The notes under the pieces are model-generated. The model had not been told where the DNA came from and did not search any database. It saw only the letters and a list, made by a program, of their open reading frames with translations. The position numbers were made by a program, and so were the translations under genes. A stretch of DNA of 39,884 nucleotides from Acidobacteriaceae bacterium (GTDB lineage Bacteria > Acidobacteriota > Terriglobia > Terriglobales > Acidobacteriaceae), in assembly GCA_003165005.1 (NCBI GenBank), contig PLSB01000035.1, positions 13,608-53,491 on the forward strand, given 5' to 3'. The first letter of the stretch is position 1. The number at the start of each line of letters is the position of its first letter. Positions 33,889 through 39,884 of the stretch are shown piece by piece.

Positions 33889-36800
33889 ATGAAGCGCAAC
33901 GAAGACCGATTCTTGTTGTGGTCGGCAGGCGTCGCGGGAGTTGTGCTCATAGCCGTTCTCCTCGCCGTCGCGTTTGCCTATTTCACCTCCCTGCGGCCGC
34001 GCACGCCGATCGGCAGTTTACGGGATTTGCCGCCCTCGTCGCTGGTGCACCTCATCGGCGTGGTTACCTATGCTGACGATCCCGGCAATCGCTTCTGGCT
34101 GGAGGATGAAACCGGCGTTGCCGTGATTCCCGTCAGCCCTGGGAGCGCGGGCGTTCACGCCGGCCAGACGGTCGCCGTCGATGCCCGCAAAATGGGCCGC
34201 TACGATCTTGCCGAGGGTCCGGCCAGCTTGAGCCTCCAGAATGTGCGCATCCACTCCAGTGCGGCGCACATCAAGCTTCCTCCGCCCTTCCCGGCAGCCT
34301 TCTCCAACTTTCCCCAACCCGAAAAGGACGGCGCCCGGGTGTGGGTCGACGGCGTGCTCGAGGGGCAGCGTACAGACCCATCGGGACGCGTCTTGCTCTC
34401 GCTCACCGACGGGGGGAAAAAGGTGGAGGTGACCGTCGCCCACCCCTCCGGCAATGAATCAAGCCTTCTCGACGCCAGAGTGCGCATCGCCGGCGTTGCC
34501 GAGCAGGCACTCGATGAGAATGGCATCCCGTCGCCGCGCATCTGGGTTCCCTCAGGCAGCGGAGTGCAGTTGCTCGAGCCGCCGCCCACCACCAGCCCGC
34601 TCGATTCCATCCGCGACCTCTACCGCCAAGACGTTTCCACCTTCGGCCACAGCGTCCGCGTGCGTGGCCGGGTAGCCGCCGTTTATCCAAGCGCCATTCT
34701 GCTCGAAGACCAATGGGGCGCTATCGATGTCAGCCTTGCCGGTCCGCCGCCTCGCGCGGGCGCCGCCGTCGAGGTCACCGGCTTCCCGTCTATCGACGGC
34801 CTGCGCGTCGATCTACTTTTCAGCCAGGCCAGGGAGATTCCCGCCGCGCAATTGGAATCGCCTCCCGCTCCCGCTGCCCTCACCACTGTCGCTCAGGTCA
34901 GAAAACTATCCGCGCAGCAGGCGGCGCTGGCCTTGCCGGTTCAGATTACCGGAGTCATCACGTACTGCCACCTGCTCTGGAACCAGCTTATTCTCCAGGA
35001 CAGCACCGGTGGGATCTTCGTCAAATATGCAGGACCGCACCCTGAGTTCCGGGCCGGCTTGCGCGTCCGCCTCACCGGCCTCTCCAACCCCGGCAACTAC
35101 GCCCCCGTCGTTGTGGCGCCCAAGTTCGCCGTTGAGGGCCCGGGCCCGCTGCCCGTTCCTATCGAGGCCACCCCCGAACTGGCGGCCGCGGGCCTGCTCG
35201 ATTCCCAGTTCGTCAGCATCGAGGGTATTGTCCATCTCTTCACGTCCGCCGGGCAGTCCGGCCATCCCGAATTTACCTTTGACCTCTACACATCGCTCGG
35301 CCAGGTTCGCGTCGTCAGCGCGCAGGGTTCTCTGGACCCGCGAATATCCCGGTCGATCGAGGACGCGCGCGTCCGCATTCACGCCGTCTTCGGCACCATC
35401 TTTAATTCACGCCGGCAATTAGTGGGCTATCAGATGCAGCTCGCCGGTCCTGAAAACATCCAGGTCCTCGAACCCGCCGTTGGCGATCCGTTCGCCATGG
35501 CGGCCACGCCGATCGGCTCGCTGCTGCGCTTCTCTCCCGGCTCGCACTTCGGCCATCGTGTCAAGATAGCTGGCGCCGTCACCCTGGCGGAAACCAACTT
35601 CGTCTACGTGCAGGACCAGAGCGGCGGAGTGGAAGTCCACGGCGACGCCCGCTCCATCCGTCTCGGCCAGCGCATCGAGGCCATCGGCTATCCCACGCTG
35701 ATGGGCCGCTATTCGCCGGTTCTTACCGACGCCGTCTTTCGCTCCTTGCCCGGCTCCAGCTCCATTCGGCCCCAGGCCACCGGCGCGGATGCCATCCTTC
35801 AAGGCAACTACGATTCGCAGCTGGTCACGGTCGAGGGCCGTCTGCTTACCGCCGTCCCCGGTCCGGGCAGCATCGATCTCCTCCTGCAATCCGGTATTCA
35901 AACGTTTACGGCCGAGCTCGATACCTCCAGTCAGGGCAACGACCTGCCCGACTTGCGCGTAGGCAGCATTCTGCGCCTTATCGGCGTGGCCTCGGCCCAG
36001 CTCGATCCCGGCAAAACCCGCGAGCTCCTCCGCGTTAACGACCCAGTCGGATTCAAGCTGCTGCTGCGTGTACCGCAGGATATTACGGTGATTCAGGCTG
36101 CGCCGTTCTGGACCTCGGGAAAAACTCTGGCCTTGCTGGCGCTGCTCTCGCTGCTGATCGTGGCCATTCTGGTTTGGGTCGAAGTGCTGCGCCGCCGGGT
36201 TGCCCACCAGAGAGTTGACCTCGAGAGAGCCTCACAGACGGCGCAGGCCATTCGCGATCTTTCCGTGGCCATGGAGGAAGTTTCGGCGGAACAGAAGTTC
36301 GACACCCAGGTTTCGGCACGCGGCAGCGGCCAAATCGCCGGCCTGGTGGTGGGATTCAACGCCATGCTCTCTCAGCTCCTCGAAAAGGACAACGCGCGGC
36401 GCGATGCCGAGGCGCGCCTCAAGCACCAGGCCACGATCGACGACCTCACCGGCCTGCCCAATCGCCGCCTGCTTGCCGATCGCCTGGTTCAGAGCATGGC
36501 GCACGCGCGCCGCGAGAATACCACGATCGGTTTTCTCTACATCGACCTCGACGGATTCAAGATGGTCAACGACAGCTTTGGCCACGTTGCCGGCGACCAT
36601 TTGCTCATCGAGGCCGGCCAACGTCTCCGCTCCCGCGTGCGCCGGGCCGATACGCTGGCGCGCATCGGAGGCGACGAATTCACCGTGATTCTCAACCGCA
36701 TCGACTCCCGCGACGATGCGCAGCAGGTCGCCGAATCCCTGCTCCAGTCGCTCGTCAATCCCTTCTACGTCGAGGGCCACGAGATCACCATTGGGGCCAG

Positions 36801-37746
36801 CATCGGCATCAGCATCTACCCCGACGCTGAAAGCGAGAACGACGACCTGCTGCAGCAGGCCGACAGCGCCATGTACGCGGCCAAGCGCAACGGCAAAAAC
36901 CGCATCGTGCACTTCAGCAACGATATCGGGGTCTCCGTCCGTGAGCGCCTTACCCTGGAAAACGAGCTGCGCCGCGCCATCTCCAACGGGGAAATCAAGG
37001 TCCACTATCAGCCGGAGTTCGATCTGGCCACCAATGCCATCGTGCGTTTTGAGGCCCTGGCGCGCTGGACGCATCCCAATCTCGGCGTCATTCCGCCCCT
37101 CAGTTTCATTCCCGTCGCCGAGGACTGCGGGCTGATTGTCCCGCTGGGGGCATACGTGATGGAGTGCGCATGCCGCGACGCCTTGCGCTGGCAGCAGGAA
37201 GCAGACGCTCCGGTCCAGGTGGCCGTCAACGTCTCCAGCGTGCAATTTGCGCGCGACACCTTTGTCGAAGAGGTAGTCGAAGTCCTGGTTCGCACCGGCC
37301 TGCCCGGCAACCTGCTGCAGATCGAGCTCACCGAGTCGGCAACCCTCATCGGTATCGAGCGCGCCGCCTCCACCATGCGCTGTCTCAAGGACCTGGGCGT
37401 GAGCGTGGTCATGGACGACTTCGGCAGCGGCTATTCCTGCCTCAGCTACTTACCCAAGCTTCCCTTCGATGCCCTCAAGATCGATCGCTCCTTTGTCAGC
37501 GAACTGCCCGCCAGCAGCGCGACGCGGGCGCTCGTGCAGTCGATCCTCACCCTCGGCCACAACCTGGGCATGAAGGTCATCGTCGAGGGCATCGAAACCC
37601 TTGCCCAGTTGCAGCTCATGCGCCAACTCGGCTGCGACGAAGCCCAGGGCTACCTCCTCGGCCGTCCCACCCCGGATCCGATTGCGGTCCTGCGCAACCA
37701 GGCACAGCGCGTCGAAGCCGCGGAAAGCACGTTGCCCATCGCATAG
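33889..37746 (+). CDS. GGDEF-EAL cyclic-di-GMP protein with tandem OB-like sensor repeats
   Basis: A 1285-residue membrane signalling protein. Membrane segment 1 at 10-31 and segment 2 at about 748-768 enclose a periplasmic part of some 715 residues. That part holds about seven repeats of an OB-fold-like unit with the pattern V.(V/I).G.(V/L)....(hydrophobic).L.D..G.(I/V).V, near residues 50, 148, 252, 348, 440, 554 and 643. A HAMP-like linker follows (about 775-840), then GGDEF with intact GGDEF (927-931) and EAL with FEALARW (EAL 1055-1057), MDDFGSGYS, LKIDRSFV and VEGIE all present. Both cyclase and phosphodiesterase sites look intact, so net activity is unclear. No I-site RxxD is obvious. 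It is a plausible controller of EPS or biofilm; the ligand is unknown. Confidence 0.92.
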   Translation: MKRNEDRFLLWSAGVAGVVLIAVLLAVAFAYFTSLRPRTPIGSLRDLPPSSLVHLIGVVTYADDPGNRFWLEDETGVAVIPVSPGSAGVHAGQTVAVDARKMGRYDLAEGPASLSLQNVRIHSSAAHIKLPPPFPAAFSNFPQPEKDGARVWVDGVLEGQRTDPSGRVLLSLTDGGKKVEVTVAHPSGNESSLLDARVRIAGVAEQALDENGIPSPRIWVPSGSGVQLLEPPPTTSPLDSIRDLYRQDVSTFGHSVRVRGRVAAVYPSAILLEDQWGAIDVSLAGPPPRAGAAVEVTGFPSIDGLRVDLLFSQAREIPAAQLESPPAPAALTTVAQVRKLSAQQAALALPVQITGVITYCHLLWNQLILQDSTGGIFVKYAGPHPEFRAGLRVRLTGLSNPGNYAPVVVAPKFAVEGPGPLPVPIEATPELAAAGLLDSQFVSIEGIVHLFTSAGQSGHPEFTFDLYTSLGQVRVVSAQGSLDPRISRSIEDARVRIHAVFGTIFNSRRQLVGYQMQLAGPENIQVLEPAVGDPFAMAATPIGSLLRFSPGSHFGHRVKIAGAVTLAETNFVYVQDQSGGVEVHGDARSIRLGQRIEAIGYPTLMGRYSPVLTDAVFRSLPGSSSIRPQATGADAILQGNYDSQLVTVEGRLLTAVPGPGSIDLLLQSGIQTFTAELDTSSQGNDLPDLRVGSILRLIGVASAQLDPGKTRELLRVNDPVGFKLLLRVPQDITVIQAAPFWTSGKTLALLALLSLLIVAILVWVEVLRRRVAHQRVDLERASQTAQAIRDLSVAMEEVSAEQKFDTQVSARGSGQIAGLVVGFNAMLSQLLEKDNARRDAEARLKHQATIDDLTGLPNRRLLADRLVQSMAHARRENTTIGFLYIDLDGFKMVNDSFGHVAGDHLLIEAGQRLRSRVRRADTLARIGGDEFTVILNRIDSRDDAQQVAESLLQSLVNPFYVEGHEITIGASIGISIYPDAESENDDLLQQADSAMYAAKRNGKNRIVHFSNDIGVSVRERLTLENELRRAISNGEIKVHYQPEFDLATNAIVRFEALARWTHPNLGVIPPLSFIPVAEDCGLIVPLGAYVMECACRDALRWQQEADAPVQVAVNVSSVQFARDTFVEEVVEVLVRTGLPGNLLQIELTESATLIGIERAASTMRCLKDLGVSVVMDDFGSGYSCLSYLPKLPFDALKIDRSFVSELPASSATRALVQSILTLGHNLGMKVIVEGIETLAQLQLMRQLGCDEAQGYLLGRPTPDPIAVLRNQAQRVEAAESTLPIA

Positions 37747-37936
37747 CCCAGAGGATCCAGACCATCGACGCCTGACGCACCCCCTTCAACCGTTGGGAGC
37801 ACGCTTGAAAACTGACGTATGGAATCTGGCGAGGCGCTCGGACGAGAGCGGTAGATTCGCGCACACTAAAGAGCTCTGCAAGTCTTCACTCGTCCGATTC
37901 CCATCTTCGTTCCTTCACTGTCTTTCAGTCCCTGGT

Positions 37937-37975
37937 CCCCATTCCCTATTCCCTAATCCCTGCTCCCTGTTCTAT
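37937..37975 (+). repeat. Short TCCCT-type simple repeat
   Basis: Degenerate tandem of (A/T)TCCCTA/TGC units, such as ATTCCCTATTCCCTAATCCC, 13 bases or more upstream of the acyltransferase start. Low complexity; it could affect spacing or expression of the next gene. Confidence 0.4.
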
Positions 37976-37987
37976 CGTCAAAAGCGT

Positions 37988-38716
37988 ATGGCTAGCACTG
38001 CTGCGATCCCCGCCCCCCGCCCCGCGCCTGAAGCCGAAGAGATCTACCGCCGCTGGATTCAGTTCCTCGACGACGAATTCGTCCGCCACAGTTCCCCGGA
38101 GCGCCGCGGCGAGATTGTACGCGACCAGCTGTATCAGATCTACCTGGGCCGTCCGCACGGCGGAAAGCTCAATCTCACGCTCACCTCCGAGCTGCCGGGC
38201 AACGTAGTGAATCTCTCGCTCGACCCGCAAAACGTCACCATGGAAGCCGAGCACTATGCCGAGCTCGATCGCGAGCGCTTTCAGCCGCTGAAGCCCCTGC
38301 TATGGTTCTGGCAGATGTTCGATCGCTCGCCCATCGGCCTCAACCACTGGCTGGGATTGCGCTTCCGCTGCATGTTAGGCCGGCACATCTTCGAACATCT
38401 TGGAGCCGGAGTGAAGATTTACCACGGCGTCGACCTCACTTACGGCTACAACCTCTCCATAGGCGACGGCGTCACCATTCGCCAGCGCGCCCTCATCAAC
38501 GATCGTGGTGGCATCGCCATCGGCGACAATGCGGTCATCGGCTCCTACGCGCGGGTCTACTCCTTCTGGCACGATCCGCGAGACTACAGCAAAGTCCGTC
38601 TCCAACCCACGGTCATCGGCGCCGGCGCGCACATCGCCAGCCATGCCATCGTTCTCGCCGGCGAAAACGTCGCGCCCGGCGAGTCCGTCGGCGTCTTCCC
38701 CGACGATCGCGCGTGA
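37988..38716 (+). CDS. Hexapeptide-repeat acyltransferase (LbH family)
   Basis: A 242-residue protein whose C-terminal half (about 135-242) is a left-handed beta-helix of imperfect hexapeptide repeats: VKIYHGVDLTYGYNLSIGDGVTIRQRALINDRGGIAIGDNAVIGSYARVYSF, ending VIGAGAHIASHAIVLAGENVAPGESVGVFP. His in FWHDPRDY is the probable catalytic residue, as in maltose/galactoside-type O-acetyltransferases using acetyl-CoA. The N-terminal 100 residues are an unusual helical extension (EEIYRRWIQFLDDEFVRHSSPERRGEIVRDQLY...). Start ATG 37988 (MASTAAIPAP) is poorly supported by a ribosome site; the frame itself is open to 37601 but that part overlaps the GGDEF-EAL gene out of frame. Substrate unknown; EPS acetylation is possible. 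Confidence 0.83.
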   Translation: MASTAAIPAPRPAPEAEEIYRRWIQFLDDEFVRHSSPERRGEIVRDQLYQIYLGRPHGGKLNLTLTSELPGNVVNLSLDPQNVTMEAEHYAELDRERFQPLKPLLWFWQMFDRSPIGLNHWLGLRFRCMLGRHIFEHLGAGVKIYHGVDLTYGYNLSIGDGVTIRQRALINDRGGIAIGDNAVIGSYARVYSFWHDPRDYSKVRLQPTVIGAGAHIASHAIVLAGENVAPGESVGVFPDDRA

Positions 38717-38720
38717 CGCA

Positions 38721-38820
38721 CAGGTGTCAGGTGTCAGCGACCAGCCCTGAGTGGTCGGTCATCAATGAACTTCCAGTCGCCTGGCGAGGGCGGTCTCTGG
38801 CCCTCGACCTCTGACACCTG
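38721..38820. repeat. Inverted repeat around CAGGTGTCAG
   Basis: CAGGTGTCAG at 38721-38730 (partly duplicated as GGTGTCAG to 38737) is mirrored by CTGACACCTG at 38811-38820, enclosing about 80 bp, between the acyltransferase and comM. It could be a small intergenic repeat or a hairpin acting as terminator; copies elsewhere in the genome would decide. Confidence 0.45.
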
Positions 38821-38866
38821 AAACCTGATCCCCGTTTCTGCTACACTCGCTCCACAGCCCTCCACT

Positions 38867-39884
38867 ATGCTCTTCAAGGCCATCAGCGCGGCAGTTTACG
38901 GCATCGACGCCAACCTCATCGATGTCGAAGTCGACTATAGCGGCGTGGTTTCCGATCAGGACCACTTTCACACCGTGGGGCTGCCCGACGCCGCCGTGCG
39001 CGAAAGCCGCGACCGCGTCCGCGCCGCCATCAAGAACTCCGGCTACCTCATCCCGCCTACGTTCATCACCATCAACCTCGCCCCCGCCGACCTCAAAAAA
39101 GAGGGCTCGGGTTTCGATCTGCCTATCGCCATCGGAATTCTGGGCGCGTATGGCGCTCTGCGCACCAACGACCTCAGCCGTTTTCTCCTGGTCGGCGAGC
39201 TCGGCCTCGACGGCAGTGTCAGGCCCGTTCCCGGCATGTTGCCCATGGCCGTTCTGGCGCGCGAGAAAGGCATCCCGAACTTGATCCTGCCTGCCGCCAA
39301 CGCCGCTGAAGCCGCCGTGGTCGAAGGCGTCAGCGTCTATCCCGTCTCCTCGCTTCTCGACGTGCTCGAACTCCTCAACACCTCCGTCGTCGGTGTCATC
39401 CAGCGCGAGCCTTTCCGCGTGGTCGCTGAGGATCTGCTAGGCAAACTCGAACAATTCACCGTGGACTTCAGCGATGTGCGCGGCCAGCAGACCGCCAAGC
39501 GCGCTCTGGAAGTGGCCGCGGCCGGCAGCCACAACATCCTGATGATCGGCCCGCCCGGCTCCGGCAAGACCATGCTCGCCAAGCGCCTGCCCTCGATCCT
39601 GGCCCCGCTCACCTTCGAGGAAGCTCTCGAAACCACCAAGATCCACTCCGTCGCCGGTGTTCTCGACTCCGGCGCGGGCCTGGTCACGCAGCGCCCCTTC
39701 CGCGCCCCGCACCACACCATCTCCGACGCCGGCCTGATCGGCGGCGGCATCGTCCCCCGCCCCGGCGAGGTCTCGCTCGCGCACAACGGCCTGCTCTTCC
39801 TCGACGAACTGCCCGAGTTTCCCCGCAACGTGCTTGAAGTCCTGCGCCAGCCGCTCGAGGACCACACCGTCACCATCGCGCGCG
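38867..39884 (+). CDS. comM: YifB/ComM-family Mg-chelatase-like ATPase, N-terminal part
   Basis: Open from ATG 38867 to the right edge: 339 codons of a protein usually about 500 residues long, so the C-terminus is missing. It begins [23 protein letters not shown], followed by the S5-like domain with [21 protein letters not shown] and [25 protein letters not shown]. The AAA+ domain has Walker [19 protein letters not shown] and Walker [12 protein letters not shown], with the family signature [19 protein letters not shown]. ComM is a hexameric helicase promoting branch migration during natural transformation; YifB homologues are widespread in bacteria. It has no functional tie to the EPS genes and starts after the repeat at 38721-38820. 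Confidence 0.95.
   Translation, partial: MLFKAISAAVYGIDANLIDVEVDYSGVVSDQDHFHTVGLPDAAVRESRDRVRAAIKNSGYLIPPTFITINLAPADLKKEGSGFDLPIAIGILGAYGALRTNDLSRFLLVGELGLDGSVRPVPGMLPMAVLAREKGIPNLILPAANAAEAAVVEGVSVYPVSSLLDVLELLNTSVVGVIQREPFRVVAEDLLGKLEQFTVDFSDVRGQQTAKRALEVAAAGSHNILMIGPPGSGKTMLAKRLPSILAPLTFEEALETTKIHSVAGVLDSGAGLVTQRPFRAPHHTISDAGLIGGGIVPRPGEVSLAHNGLLFLDELPEFPRNVLEVLRQPLEDHTVTIAR

Noticed and set aside
30498-33950. GH115 frame extended to 1150 codons
   Set aside because: The extra N-terminus is low-complexity, runs into the divergent GGDEF-EAL gene and would bury the signal peptide. Starts at 33398 or 33467 are far better.
33555-34076. Small gene in the GH115/GGDEF-EAL intergenic region
   Set aside because: Translation is Ser/Arg/Pro-rich and it overlaps the start of the GGDEF-EAL gene in another frame.
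36232-37245. A 337-codon minus-strand frame
   Set aside because: Antisense shadow of the intact GGDEF and EAL domains.

Overview
The window looks like chromosomal DNA of an acidobacterium (Acidobacteriota, probably Acidobacteriaceae-like). This is inferred from the high G+C content, the mix of exosortase/EPS genes with a GH115 enzyme, and a signalling protein whose sensor carries the 'LS.xxA..PV.i.GVIT' repeat style that I associate with this phylum. No rRNA or other phylogenetic marker is present, so the assignment is tentative. I saw no tRNA, rRNA, CRISPR array or complete insertion sequence.

About two thirds of the window is one exopolysaccharide (EPS) production and export locus. It is built as two divergent operons around a control region at 14413-14755. 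The minus-strand operon runs from 14412 down to 600: exosortase, EpsI, TPR lipoprotein, Wzx-type flippase, methyltransferase, GT2, GT4, APH-type phosphotransferase, a second methyltransferase, a decayed stretch, polysaccharide pyruvyltransferase, and a deacetylase-fold protein. The plus-strand operon runs from 14756 to 23655 and probably to 24732: a degenerate NtrC-type regulator, Wza-type export protein, beta-barrel, Wzz-type chain-length protein, ExeA-like ATPase, BY-kinase, initiating sugar-phosphate transferase, GT2, and a secreted protein of unknown function. Many junctions are 4-bp ATGA overlaps. The gene set matches the known pairing of exosortase A-type systems with EPS machinery.

The most striking feature is the control region. 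It has a good sigma-54 (-24/-12) promoter match facing each operon, and between them two palindromes that share the core GGAAA-N4-TTTCC. This looks like a shared enhancer. The first gene of the plus operon encodes an NtrC-family protein that lacks the GAFTGA loop and has altered Walker A and B motifs, so it probably modulates rather than activates sigma-54.

From 24733 to 30146 lies a second group of sugar-polymer genes: an unrecognised probable glycosyltransferase, a STELLO/DUF288-like protein, a GT4 and an O-antigen ligase/polymerase. The first two are more A/T-rich and may have been acquired. Next come a 16-bp inverted-repeat element, a secreted GH115 alpha-glucuronidase, and a 1285-residue GGDEF-EAL protein with about seven OB-like sensor repeats. 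The window closes with a hexapeptide acyltransferase and the start of comM. The left edge holds the 3' end of a nucleotide-sugar dehydrogenase.
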